Below are positions 55,106-63,410 of a stretch of 64,000 bases of DNA, piece by piece. The stretch covers positions 1 to 64,000 of the forward strand of contig JAEXFN010000046.1 in assembly GCA_023400055.1 (NCBI GenBank). Reading direction: 5' to 3'. This DNA is from Bacillota bacterium. GTDB taxonomy: Bacteria; Bacillota; UBA4882; UBA8346. The stretch's first letter is position 1. Every line of letters starts with the position of its first letter. The position numbers were made by a program, and so were the translations under genes. The notes beneath the pieces were generated by a model, which worked only from the letters and a program-made list of their open reading frames with translations, searched no databases and was not told where the DNA came from.

Positions 55106-56593
55106 ATGAATTGGAGACGATGTCTCGCGCTGATCCTGGTCATCTGCATGCTGGCGTTAATTGCCTGGCCGGTATTGGCTGGTGACCCAAACGGGGCGGC
55201 GACGCTAAAGAAAGATGCCAATGCTCCGGTCAACTTCACTTGGACACTAATTTGTGGTTTCTTAGTTATTTTCATGATGACTGGTTTTGCGATGGTCGAA
55301 ACGGGTTTCACCCGGGCCATTCATGCTAACAACACGATGCTGATGAACTTGATGGTATGGGCCTTTGGAACGTTAGGCTACTTCTTTTTAGGGTTCGGCT
55401 TGATGTTTGGCGGCGTTGGCGGCGCTTACGCCGATCTTTCGAAGATGTTGGCGATTCATGTCGGAGACAAGACATGGAACCTGTTGGGTTCAACCGGATT
55501 TATGCTGACCGGCGGGGCCTACGACGTCAGCGTGTTCATGCTCTTCCTGTTCCAGGCGGCCTTTATGGATACGGCGGCAACCATTCCTACCGGATCCATG
55601 GCGGAACGTTTTAAATGGAGTGCCTTCGTGGTTTACGGCTTTTTGATCGGCGGCGTTATCTATCCGATCTTCGGCAACTGGGCCTGGGGCGGCGGCTGGC
55701 TGTCACAATTGGGCCAGATTGGCCTGGGCGCCGGCTATAAAGACTTCGCTGGTTCGGGCGTCGTTCATGCGGTGGGCGGATTAACCGCACTGGCCGGAGC
55801 GATTATTCTCGGACCACGGATCGGCAAGTTTGTCAACGGCAAACCGGTGGCGATGCCCGGCCATGACTTGAGCTTGGGCGTCATCGGAACCTGTATACTC
55901 ATCTTCGGCTGGTTTGGATTCAATGCCGGCAGCACGATGGCAGCGACCGACTTGCGGTTGGCGGTGGTCGCGGTGAATACCATGATCGCCGGCTGCGCCG
56001 GTGGTTTGACGGCAATGTTGTACATGATGAAGACTTCGGGTAAACCGGATACGAGCATGACTTGTAACGGCGTATTGGCCGGCTTGGTCGCCATCACGGC
56101 TCCTTGCGCTTACGTCCCAGGCTGGGCGGCGGTGGTCATCGGCGGCATCGCCGGAGTGCTGGTCTGCGGGGCGGTCTGGTTTGTTGAGAATGTTATGAAG
56201 ATCGACGACCCGGTTGGCGCGATTTCAGTTCATGGCGTGAATGGTATGTGGGGGGTCCTTTCGGTTGGCCTGTTCGCGGACGGTACGTACGGCGGAGTCA
56301 GAGGATTACTGCTCTGCGGCGATTGGGGACAATTCGCGGCTCAGCTCATGGGAATTTTGACCCTGGTTATCATCATCTTCCCCTTCGCTTTCCTGGTTTT
56401 GAAGATTATCGACAAGACCATCGGTTTGAGAGTCTCCGCCAAAGAGGAACTGGAAGGACTGGATATGCCGGTCCATGGCGCGCTCTGCTATCCGGAATTT
56501 GCCCTCAGCTCGCTGGCGGTTGCTCAAACTTATCCGGATGAGGCACCGGTGGCCCGGCCCGCGGTGAATAAATCGATTGCGAAGGAGGCGTAA
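55106..56593 (+). CDS. amtB: Ammonium transporter
   Basis: 495 residues: an N-terminal signal-type segment (LALILVICMLALIAWPVLA) then eleven membrane segments of the Amt/Rh family. Conserved parts: MVETGFTRAIHANNTMLMNL, SGVVHAVGGLTALAGAIILG with the first pore His, and ISVHGVNGMWGVLSVGLFADG with the second. The cytoplasmic tail follows AKEELEGLDMPVHGALCYPE. ATG at 55106 with AAGGAG upstream. It is 5 bp from glnK, the partner that blocks it. Confidence 0.95.
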   Translation: MNWRRCLALILVICMLALIAWPVLAGDPNGAATLKKDANAPVNFTWTLICGFLVIFMMTGFAMVETGFTRAIHANNTMLMNLMVWAFGTLGYFFLGFGLMFGGVGGAYADLSKMLAIHVGDKTWNLLGSTGFMLTGGAYDVSVFMLFLFQAAFMDTAATIPTGSMAERFKWSAFVVYGFLIGGVIYPIFGNWAWGGGWLSQLGQIGLGAGYKDFAGSGVVHAVGGLTALAGAIILGPRIGKFVNGKPVAMPGHDLSLGVIGTCILIFGWFGFNAGSTMAATDLRLAVVAVNTMIAGCAGGLTAMLYMMKTSGKPDTSMTCNGVLAGLVAITAPCAYVPGWAAVVIGGIAGVLVCGAVWFVENVMKIDDPVGAISVHGVNGMWGVLSVGLFADGTYGGVRGLLLCGDWGQFAAQLMGILTLVIIIFPFAFLVLKIIDKTIGLRVSAKEELEGLDMPVHGALCYPEFALSSLAVAQTYPDEAPVARPAVNKSIAKEA

Positions 56594-56598
56594 GGAAC

Positions 56599-56937
56599 AT
56601 GGTTAAGATTGAAGCGATTTTTCGACCCTCGCGCTTTGAGGCGGTAAAAGATGCCTTGGCTAAGATCGGCATTCAGGGCCTGACCATTTCCGAAGTCAAG
56701 GGTTGCGGTAAACAAAAGGGCGCCGTCGAACATTATCGAGGTTCTGAATATGAAATCATCCTTCATCCCAAGGTGAAAGTGGAGATCGCCACGGTCGAGG
56801 AGAATATCGAGAAGATCATCGACGCCATTCAAAACGCGGCACGGACCGGTGAGATCGGCGACGGCAAAATCTTTATTTACCCTATCGCTGAGGCCATCAA
56901 GGTCCGCACCGGCGAGCGCGGCGTGAGCGTTCTTTAA
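56599..56937 (+). CDS. glnK: Nitrogen regulatory protein PII (GlnK)
   Basis: 112 residues. The T-loop KQKGAVEHYRGSEYEIILHPK holds Tyr51, the residue uridylylated in proteobacteria, and the B-loop is RTGEIGDGKIFIYP. The pair amtB-glnK is standard: GlnK binds ATP/ADP and 2-oxoglutarate and closes AmtB when nitrogen is plentiful. GGAGGCGTAAGGA precedes the ATG. Confidence 0.96.
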   Translation: MVKIEAIFRPSRFEAVKDALAKIGIQGLTISEVKGCGKQKGAVEHYRGSEYEIILHPKVKVEIATVEENIEKIIDAIQNAARTGEIGDGKIFIYPIAEAIKVRTGERGVSVL

Positions 56938-56983
56938 AACGACAGCCGAGCCACTGAAATAAATTAAAAAATAATTATGATCG

Positions 56984-57026
56984 CACCCCTTTCTGGAGAA
57001 GTTATAGGAAAGGGGTGTTGGTTTTT
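56984..57026 (+). terminator. glnK terminator whose 3' arm carries the next ribosome site
   Basis: CACCCCTTTC at 56984-56993 pairs with GAAAGGGGTG at 57008-57017, then TTGGTTTTT. The 3' arm is also the only ribosome-site-like element (AAAGGGG) for the ATG at 57027. Confidence 0.75.
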
Positions 57027-58079
57027 ATGGAAAAGATTAAAGTGGGAGTCATCGGGCTGGGTTACGCCTGGGAACGCTTACATTACCCGGCCTATCAGGA
57101 ACTGACGGACCGTTATCAGATCACCGCGATCTGCGACACCAACCGGGCGCGGGCCGAGTTTTGGGGCCAGCGGCTGGGGCTGGATATCAACCGCGACGTC
57201 TATACGCAATATCTGACCATGGCGGAGCGGCGCGATCTCCAGGTGATCGACATCATGGTGCCGATCGCCCAAAACCACCCGGTGGCCGAGACGGTGGCCG
57301 GCTCCGGCAAGGCGATTATTCTGGAAAAGCCGATGGGCGCTACCATGGAGCAGGCCGAATCCACCAGGGCGCTGCCGGAGCGTTACGGGATTCAGATGAT
57401 GATCGCCGAGAACTTCCGGTACAGCGAGGAATTTAACCTGCTGCGGGACCTGGTGCGGCTGCGCAAGGTGGGGACGCCGGTCCATTTCAGCTATCACAGC
57501 ACCAGCTGCTTCCCGTGCGCGATGAAGAAGGATACCTTCGCGGCCACCGAATGGCGGCAGCATCCCGACTATCCCGGCGGCGACCTGCTGGACGCGGCCA
57601 TCCACGACCTGGCCGGACTGCGCCATGTCTTCGGGGCTATCGAATACCTGCAGGCGTTGGGGGTGCCCCAAAAAGACGATTTCTCGCCCTACGCCGCAGT
57701 CACGGTTAATCTGCAGTTCATGAACAAGATCATCGGCAATTACACCTATTACCCGGCCGGCCAGGAACCGCAGAAACCCCTGATCGGACTGCGGATCTTC
57801 TGCACCCAGGGCATGATCTACCTGGAGGATCCTCAGTGCGGGATCATCAATATCTTTTATAATGACGGCGGGCACGAGATGGTGACCTACCGGCCGATGC
57901 GCGGCTACTATAATGAACTGGTCAATTTCCATAACGCGCTGCTGGGCCAGGAAGCGGTGGCGGTGACGCCGGAGATGGAGATCGGCGACCTGCGGACGGT
58001 ATTCGCGATCCTGCAATCCATTGCCGAGCAGGACGTGGTCAAGGTGGACCGGGTGCCGTATTTCGCGGTGCAAGAGTAG
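57027..58079 (+). CDS. Gfo/Idh/MocA-family oxidoreductase
   Basis: 350 residues. The N-terminal Rossmann fold starts KVGVIGLGYAWERLHYPAY; the catalytic region has AIILEKPMGATMEQAE (EKP motif) and the later GGDLLDAAIHDLAGLRHVFG with the catalytic Asp-His pair. Members reduce or oxidise sugars and inositols with NAD(P). Substrate unknown. The ATG at 57027 lies directly after the glnK terminator. Confidence 0.88.
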   Translation: MEKIKVGVIGLGYAWERLHYPAYQELTDRYQITAICDTNRARAEFWGQRLGLDINRDVYTQYLTMAERRDLQVIDIMVPIAQNHPVAETVAGSGKAIILEKPMGATMEQAESTRALPERYGIQMMIAENFRYSEEFNLLRDLVRLRKVGTPVHFSYHSTSCFPCAMKKDTFAATEWRQHPDYPGGDLLDAAIHDLAGLRHVFGAIEYLQALGVPQKDDFSPYAAVTVNLQFMNKIIGNYTYYPAGQEPQKPLIGLRIFCTQGMIYLEDPQCGIINIFYNDGGHEMVTYRPMRGYYNELVNFHNALLGQEAVAVTPEMEIGDLRTVFAILQSIAEQDVVKVDRVPYFAVQE

Positions 58080-58110
58080 GGGCGGATTTCATATCCGTCC
58101 CGCTTTTTTT
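58079..58110 (+). terminator. Terminator after the oxidoreductase gene
   Basis: GGGGCGGAT at 58079-58087 pairs with ATCCGTCCC at 58093-58101 (one G:T), then GC and seven or more T; the stem begins in the stop codon. Confidence 0.9.
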
Positions 58111-58157
58111 TGATCGGCGTCCACCGGAGCGGTCGCAGGGAGGCGTGGGCCAAACGA

Positions 58158-58187
58158 TTGACAAAATCGGCCCAATTATCCTAAAAT
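58158..58187 (+). promoter_or_regulatory. Promoter of the MarR gene
   Basis: TTGACA at 58158-58163 and TAAAAT at 58182-58187, spacer 18. AT-rich sequence around the -10 (TATATAGCATACTAAATAT) could be an autoregulatory operator. Confidence 0.7.
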
Positions 58188-58229
58188 ATATAGCATACTA
58201 AATATTCTCCGGAGAGGGGAGTCCCAGCG

Positions 58230-58643
58230 GTGGTCGAGCAAGATTGCGGTCCGCTGATCAAGCGGGCTGCCAATGCGCTGAAGAATTGTCTGGATAAGCA
58301 GTTGGCCGGGTTTGGCATCACTTCGGTGCAGGGCCGGGTGCTCTTTTTTCTCTGGGTCAACCGGGATAAGCCCGCGGTCAACCAGCGGGACATCGAAGCC
58401 CATCTGGCGCTGCGCTGTTCCACGGTGGCCGGCCTGATCGGCCTGCTGACCCGGGTTCAGAGCCGGACGGATGGCCGCCGCAATTGCCTTGCCCTGACGG
58501 AAAAGGGCCGGGCGCTCTACCATGATGTCGAGGGCGTGGTCCGGGCGATCGAGGCGCGCCTGCTCGAGGGCATGAGCGGGGCGGAGACGGAACAACTCCG
58601 GGAACTGCTCGGCAAAGTGCTCCATAACCTGGAACAGATTTAG
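58230..58643 (+). CDS. MarR-family transcription regulator
   Basis: 137 residues with the winged helix-turn-helix of MarR: GITSVQGRVLFFLWV, NQRDIEAHLALRCSTVAGLIGLL (recognition helix) and the wing VQSRTDGRRNCLALTEKGRALY. GTG start with GGAGAGGGG upstream. Its targets are unknown; it has its own promoter, and the next gene is about 350 bases away. Confidence 0.88.
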   Translation: MVEQDCGPLIKRAANALKNCLDKQLAGFGITSVQGRVLFFLWVNRDKPAVNQRDIEAHLALRCSTVAGLIGLLTRVQSRTDGRRNCLALTEKGRALYHDVEGVVRAIEARLLEGMSGAETEQLRELLGKVLHNLEQI

Positions 58644-58711
58644 CGTCAAGCGGGGATGGCGCCGGGACGACGACTCCGGATTGCGGTTTTAAAAAAATTT
58701 AAAGCTTTACC

Positions 58712-58843
58712 GTTGCAACGACGATAATTTTCAGGTAAAAAAGCGATTTCACCGCTGAACCCCAATCATTTTGGGCCGTGCTGGCGGCGCGGTCCGGGGC
58801 AAGCCTGATAGCCGTTGCAACTCCGGTTGATAGCGTTTGCAAC
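58712..58843. promoter_or_regulatory. Repeated GTTGCAAC palindromes before the membrane-protein gene
   Basis: The perfect 8-bp palindrome GTTGCAAC occurs at 58712-58719 and 58814-58821, and TTTGCAAC at 58836-58843. The last two lie in two adjacent copies of a 21-22 bp repeat (TGATAGCCGTTGCAAC, then TGATAGCGTTTGCAAC). They stand 150-280 bases before the start at 58990 and may be operator sites. The rest of the gap 58644-58989 holds nothing I recognise. Confidence 0.4.
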
Positions 58844-58989
58844 CGTATTGGTTATGCTAACAAATGTCGGAGAAGCGGTGCATCGTCCCTTGGCGGCTGT
58901 GCGGGAGAGGAATGGTTGCGGTGTCTTCGCGTCCGTTACAACAGGTTCACAAATTACAGCAGAGAATCGCAGGAGAGTATGGCTTAATT

Positions 58990-59703
58990 ATGTTTAAAAT
59001 CTATAGTACCAGGCTGGTTTTTCGGATCACCGTCTTTGTAATGATGTTGCTGATCTATTTCCGAGATCGGAGCGATTTGCTGATTTCAAACGGTTTATCA
59101 TTGGCCCGCGGGCTCAGGCCGTTGCATGTGCTGTGGCTGATCCTGGCGGTGGAAATGGCGCAGAAATTCTTCCCGCGCTCGATCGTGAGCATGGGCTGCC
59201 GCAAACAGTTTAAATCCAACTACGCGCCGAGCGCGCATAAACCGGATCGGGCGGAGATCGTCGCCTGGATCAGGGGGGAAGACGGCGCCGCCCAAAAAGT
59301 GTTTATCCTCTGGTTCGGCGTCAACGCTTTGCTGGCCGTCTTCTATTGGCTGAGGATCATCGGCGAAAGTGAACTGGTGTTGCTGTCCTTGCTTTATTAC
59401 GTTTGCGATCTGATTTGCGTGTTGTTTTATTGTCCGTTTCAATCGCTGATTATGAGGAACCGTTGTTGCGTGACTTGCCGCATCTTCAACTGGGATTCGA
59501 TGATGATCATCACGCCGCTGATCTTCGTGCGCAGCCTCTTCTCGTGGAGTTTGGCCCTGGTCGCGTTGCTGGTGCTTTGCCGCTGGGAATATGTTTACCG
59601 CCGCCATCCGCAGCGTTTTTCGGAGGCCAGCAATGAGAACCTGCGGTGCCAGCATTGTCAGGAGCGGATCTGCATGATGAAACGGTCGCTTCATTTTCAG
59701 TGA
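58990..59703 (+). CDS. Membrane protein with Cys pairs, unknown family
   Basis: 237 residues with about five hydrophobic segments. Segments 1-2 flank FFPRSIVSMGCRKQFKSNYAP; a later loop reads FYCPFQSLIMRNRCCVTCRIFNWD; the C-terminal tail has NLRCQHCQERICM, a possible zinc ribbon. The three Cys-rich places suggest metal binding or redox work at the cytoplasmic face. I do not recognise a named family. The ATG at 58990 has AGGAGAG 12 bases upstream, a longer spacing than normal. Confidence 0.7.
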   Translation: MFKIYSTRLVFRITVFVMMLLIYFRDRSDLLISNGLSLARGLRPLHVLWLILAVEMAQKFFPRSIVSMGCRKQFKSNYAPSAHKPDRAEIVAWIRGEDGAAQKVFILWFGVNALLAVFYWLRIIGESELVLLSLLYYVCDLICVLFYCPFQSLIMRNRCCVTCRIFNWDSMMIITPLIFVRSLFSWSLALVALLVLCRWEYVYRRHPQRFSEASNENLRCQHCQERICMMKRSLHFQ

Positions 59704-60063
59704 CAATATTGCAATATCATTAAAGTAATTATTAAAGTAATTATTATTAAAGTGACTGAGGGCCGATGGGACGAGGATGTGAGGACTGAAAGCAACTGAG
59801 GGTCAACGGGGGCTATTCCTGCCCCCCCACCCCCCGGACCAAAGGGTGTAGTGGGACACCCTTTGGAATCCGCCCAGCCGTAACCGAGGTTCCGGCGCCT
59901 CCTGATTCATCCGGGGTTTTAGAATGTCGCCGCCATCCATGGCAATCTGCCTGTCAATAGGGCTATGGCTTTCGACCTCGACCGCTGTTTTTCCTCCTGA
60001 AAAGAAGCGGCGCCGTCTCCCTCCATGGAGACGGGTGCTCGTTGCTTGGTTATACTACTAAGC
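59704..60063. other. Gene-free stretch with direct repeats and two hairpins
   Basis: ATTAAAGTAATT is present at 59719-59730 and 59731-59742 and again in part at 59746-59753. A perfect 11-bp hairpin, CCAAAGGGTGT at 59839-59849 with ACACCCTTTGG at 59856-59866, follows a C-rich run. A second, CCGTCTCC at 60013-60020 with GGAGACGG at 60027-60034, lies further on. Neither hairpin has a T tract. No gene is apparent. Confidence 0.6.
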
Positions 60064-60370
60064 TTAATGTTTTAAAGATGCACTAAATTTCGAATGCTTG
60101 CCGCCTTCAGGGATGAAGGCGGGTGACGCCTCTTTTCGAGGATGAAAAACGGCGGTCGCCCAGCGGAGGGGACATCGGAAGCCAAGACCCGGTAGCCAGA
60201 CAGAAGGCCAGGGATGGCGAAGACGATTACCGGATGCATAAAGGGAGGACGGGAATCCGCAGGTTCCAGCGCCTTTTTGGTTACTTTTGGGGCGGTCCAA
60301 AAGTAATCCCGCCGGCGGAACCGTGGGCCAAAGAAACAAGCATCCAAAAGTTCTTTCCTTTTTCTCTGTG
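60064..60370. repeat. Probable dispersed non-coding repeat
   Basis: Both minus-strand frames here stay open for 91 codons and read like the short hypothetical proteins (PKVTKKALEPADSRPPF, PPFFILEKRRHPPSS) that I recall from many unrelated genomes, usually in multiple intergenic copies. Two frames of one strand open over the same length, and no ribosome site, argue for a repeat element or a structured RNA rather than a gene. Copy number in this genome cannot be seen here. Confidence 0.5.
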
Positions 60371-60388
60371 AAAGTTGAATTAGTAAAA

Positions 60389-60766
60389 GAAATCGTTTTG
60401 TGAATGGGTAAGCTCTCTCAATCGCTCAGCAAGCTCTTTTTGTGAATAAGTAAGCTCTTTCAGTCGCTCAGCGAGCTCATTTTGTGGATAAACAAGCTCA
60501 TTTTGTTAATGAAAGAGCTCTTTTTGTGAATAAGTAAGCTCTTTCAGTCGCTCAGCGAGCTCATTTTGTGGATAAATAAGCTCATTTTGTTAATAAAAGA
60601 GCTCTTTTTGTGAATAAGTAAGCTCTTTCAGTCGCTCAACGAGCTCATTTTGTGGATAAGTGAGTTCATTTTGTTAATAAAAGAGCTCTTTTTGTGAATA
60701 AGTGATCTATTCCTGTGGATAAACGGGAACATTGAACGCGGTTAACAGTTTCGGCTGTGGATAAGT
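60389..60766. repeat. 21-bp tandem repeat array D with 84-bp higher-order period
   Basis: Eighteen units of exactly 21 bp run from 60389 to 60766 without a phase break. Most open AAGCTC or GAGCTC. Four unit types alternate: one with TTTTTGTGAATAAGT, one with TTTCAGTCGCTCAGC, one with ATTTTGTGGATAA, one with ATTTTGTTAATRAA; the order of four repeats about three times, giving an 84-bp period. The last units decay but keep the GTGGATAA core in phase. The CAGTCGCTCA units are the inverse of array A at 1-84. No gene is encoded. Confidence 0.95.
60441..60764 (-). promoter_or_regulatory. Nine helically phased DnaA boxes
   Basis: Read on the minus strand, TTATCCACA or TTATTCACA (consensus TTATNCACA) occurs at 60441, 60483, 60525, 60567, 60609, 60651, 60693, 60714 and 60756 (left ends, 9 bp each). 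Steps are 42, 42, 42, 42, 42, 42, 21 and 42 bp, whole multiples of two helical turns. Five are the perfect TTATCCACA, four are TTATTCACA; weaker relatives (TTATTAACA, CCATTCACA) fill some of the steps. The sequence match is direct; binding by DnaA is an inference. Confidence 0.7.
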
Positions 60767-60980
60767 CGGGAAGTATCGGTTAAAACCATGTAAGCTCAGG
60801 GATCGGGCTTTCAACTGGAGAGACTTTTAGGAATGGATGGGCTGGGTGGCGTGATTCGGCACCGTTGGTTGGGGGTTGCGGCCGGACTCTGCAATCAATC
60901 GTGGAAGAGGATGGGACGGCAGGAATTTGCCGGCAAAGAGCGAATCCAGCGGTGATATTCGAAAGAAGGCGGGGGATGGC

Positions 60981-61805
60981 ATGAGCACTCAAATCTATTA
61001 CTTCTCGGGCACCGGCAATTCGCTCTATGTGGCCAGGGAATTGCAGCGGCGCATTCCCGATACCGTTTTGGTGCCGATGATCGGGGCCTTAAAAAGCGGC
61101 CCGGTTGCCAGCAGCGGCGCGGCGGTCGGTTTGGTCTTTCCGGTTCATGCTTTTACCGTGCCGCTGGCGGTAAAACAATTTCTGCGGCAAGTTGATTTGC
61201 GGTCGGCGCAATATTTATTCGCGGTGGCCACCCGGGGCGGATCGCCGTGTCCGGTCTTTCGGGATGTGGACCGGCTTTTGCGCCCTCAAAAGAAGTCGCT
61301 GGACGCCTATTTTTATCTGGAAATGCCCGGCAACTTTCTGCTGCTGCATTTTAAGGCCCTGTCTCCCGAGACGCAGCGGCAGATGGACCGGGAGCTGCAG
61401 CCGCGTCTCGACGCCATGCGGGACGTTATTGAAAACCGCCGGATCAGCCGGGAACCGGATCGGCGGGCCCAAAAAGCATTCTTCAGGCGCCATGTCCAGC
61501 AGCCGGCGCTGAAATGGGTGGCCCAGACGACCCGCTATGGCCTGCTCGAAAGAGCTTTTTACGCCGACGCCAGGTGCAGCGGCTGCGGGTTGTGCGGCCA
61601 GGTTTGCCCGGCCGGCAAGATTGCGCTGCCGAACGGTAAACCGGAATGGCGGCGGGATGTTCCGTGTCTGTTCTGTTTTGGCTGCATCAACTACTGCCCG
61701 GCCCAAGCGATTCAGATTCGCAATACCAAGACCGCCGAATGCGGCCGATACCATCACTTCGCCGTGGATCCGAGGGACATTGCCGAGCAAAAAAAGCCGG
61801 TTTAA
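60981..61805 (+). CDS. EFR1-type flavodoxin-ferredoxin fusion protein
   Basis: 274 residues. The N-terminal flavodoxin-like domain has the FMN phosphate loop YYFSGTGNSLYVAREL and GLVFPVHAFTVPLAVKQFL. A C-terminal two-cluster ferredoxin domain has CSGCGLCGQVCPAGKI and CLFCFGCINYCPAQAI. Proteins of this type are common in clostridia and should carry electrons between FMN and Fe-S centres; the partner is unknown. The ATG at 60981 follows AAGGCGGGGG; the open frame back to 60876 is not family-like. Its upstream side is the DnaA-box array. Confidence 0.88.
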   Translation: MSTQIYYFSGTGNSLYVARELQRRIPDTVLVPMIGALKSGPVASSGAAVGLVFPVHAFTVPLAVKQFLRQVDLRSAQYLFAVATRGGSPCPVFRDVDRLLRPQKKSLDAYFYLEMPGNFLLLHFKALSPETQRQMDRELQPRLDAMRDVIENRRISREPDRRAQKAFFRRHVQQPALKWVAQTTRYGLLERAFYADARCSGCGLCGQVCPAGKIALPNGKPEWRRDVPCLFCFGCINYCPAQAIQIRNTKTAECGRYHHFAVDPRDIAEQKKPV

Positions 61806-62024
61806 ATTCGAACTTGCGGGGTTGGGTTCGACGCTGAAATTAGGCCGTTCCCGCTCCGGGCCAGTGGCTCCGGCCTCCCCCGCCAACGCTAACCGGACGG
61901 TTTGCTTCGGGCAAAAATTGTTAAAATCCGGCTATAAATTGCTCCCAATGGAGGGAAAGATAGGATAAAAAGCGAATCTATGCGGAAAAGGAAAACAACG
62001 ATCTTGGAGTGGTGAGGGATAGCC
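61806..62024. other. Gene-free gap before pgi
   Basis: No gene, terminator or convincing promoter is seen. GAGTGGTGAGGGATAG before the pgi ATG can serve as a ribosome site. Confidence 0.4.
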
Positions 62025-63374
62025 ATGGCTGATACAATCCGGTTGGACTTATCGAAACTCAAACCCTTCCTCGCGGAGCAGGAACTGACCCATCTGGCCG
62101 GCCAGGTGCAGTTGGCCCACAGGCTGCTGCATGAGGGCGGCGGCGCGGGCAGTGACTTCCTGGGCTGGGTGGATCTGCCGCTGAATTACGACCGCGCGGA
62201 ATTTGCGGCGATCGGGGCGGCGGCGCGGCGGATCGCCGAGACCTCGGAGGCGCTGGTGGTCATCGGCATCGGCGGCTCCTATCTGGGGGCCCGGGCCGCC
62301 ATTGAACTGTTGAATCATTCGTTCGTTCAGCTGCTGAGCAAAGAGCGGCGGCGTTTCCCGCAGATCTTCTATCTGGGGCAGACCATCAGCCCGACCTATA
62401 CGGCCGAGCTGCTGGAGGTGCTGGCGGAACGGGACTTCTCGGTCAACGTCATCTCCAAGTCCGGCACCACCACCGAGCCGGCGGTGGCCTTCCGGCTGAT
62501 TAAGGAATTGTTGGTCAAGAAATACGGCGTCGCCGGCGCGCGGCAACGGATTTACGCCACCACCGACCGGGCCAAGGGCGCCCTGAAGCAGTTGGCCGAC
62601 AGTGAGGGCTACACCCAGTTCGTCATCCCCGACGACGTCGGCGGCAGGTACTCGGTGCTGACCCCGGTGGGCCTGCTGCCCATCGCCGCCAGCGGCGTCG
62701 ATATCCAGGCGATCATGGACGGTGCGGCGGCCGGCCGCCAGGAATACGGCGTCTCGGATGTGGCGCAAAACCCGGCCTATCAGTACGCGGCGGTCCGCAA
62801 CGCGCTCTACCGCAAGGGGAAACTGGTCGAGATCCTGGTCAATTACGAGCCGGGCCTGCATTATTTCGCCGAGTGGTGGAAGCAGCTCTTCGGCGAGAGC
62901 GAGGGCAAGGACAACCGGGGCATCTTCCCGGCGGCGGTCGACTTCTCGACCGATCTGCATTCGATGGGCCAGTACATTCAGGAGGGGCGGCGCGACCTCT
63001 TCGAGACCGTGCTCTGGGTGGAAAAACCCCGCCGGTCGCTGGCCATCCCCGACGACCCCGCCAATATCGACGGCTTGAACTTCCTGTCCGGCCAGACCAT
63101 GGAGCTGGTCAACCAGAAAGCCTTCGAAGGGACCCTGCTGGCCCACAGCGACGGCAACGTGCCCAACCTGGTGCTGCGGGTGCCGGAGATCGATCCGTAC
63201 CACTTCGGCAAACTGGTCTATTTCTTCGAAAAAGCCTGCGGCATCAGCGGCTATCTGAACGCGGTCAATCCTTTCGACCAGCCCGGCGTGGAGGCTTATA
63301 AGAAGAATATGTTCGCCCTGCTCGGCAAGCCGGGCTACGAGAGCGAAAAGGCCAAGCTGGAAGCGCGCCTGTAA
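62025..63374 (+). CDS. pgi: Glucose-6-phosphate isomerase
   Basis: 449 residues, the short bacterial form. It interconverts glucose 6-phosphate and fructose 6-phosphate. Conserved parts: VVIGIGGSYLGARAAIEL (phosphate loop), VNVISKSGTTTEPAVAFRL, DDVGGRYSVLTPVGLLP, then GKDNRGIFPAAVDFSTDLHS and the C-terminal helix with the catalytic Lys. Stands alone, with no terminator visible. Confidence 0.96.
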   Translation: MADTIRLDLSKLKPFLAEQELTHLAGQVQLAHRLLHEGGGAGSDFLGWVDLPLNYDRAEFAAIGAAARRIAETSEALVVIGIGGSYLGARAAIELLNHSFVQLLSKERRRFPQIFYLGQTISPTYTAELLEVLAERDFSVNVISKSGTTTEPAVAFRLIKELLVKKYGVAGARQRIYATTDRAKGALKQLADSEGYTQFVIPDDVGGRYSVLTPVGLLPIAASGVDIQAIMDGAAAGRQEYGVSDVAQNPAYQYAAVRNALYRKGKLVEILVNYEPGLHYFAEWWKQLFGESEGKDNRGIFPAAVDFSTDLHSMGQYIQEGRRDLFETVLWVEKPRRSLAIPDDPANIDGLNFLSGQTMELVNQKAFEGTLLAHSDGNVPNLVLRVPEIDPYHFGKLVYFFEKACGISGYLNAVNPFDQPGVEAYKKNMFALLGKPGYESEKAKLEARL

Positions 63375-63410
63375 TGTTGGGCCGGCCCGGAGCGGCACGC
63401 GGCAGCATTG

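Noticed and set aside
60389..60766. CRISPR array
   Set aside because: The units are adjacent without unique spacers, are 21 bp long, and no cas gene is in the window.
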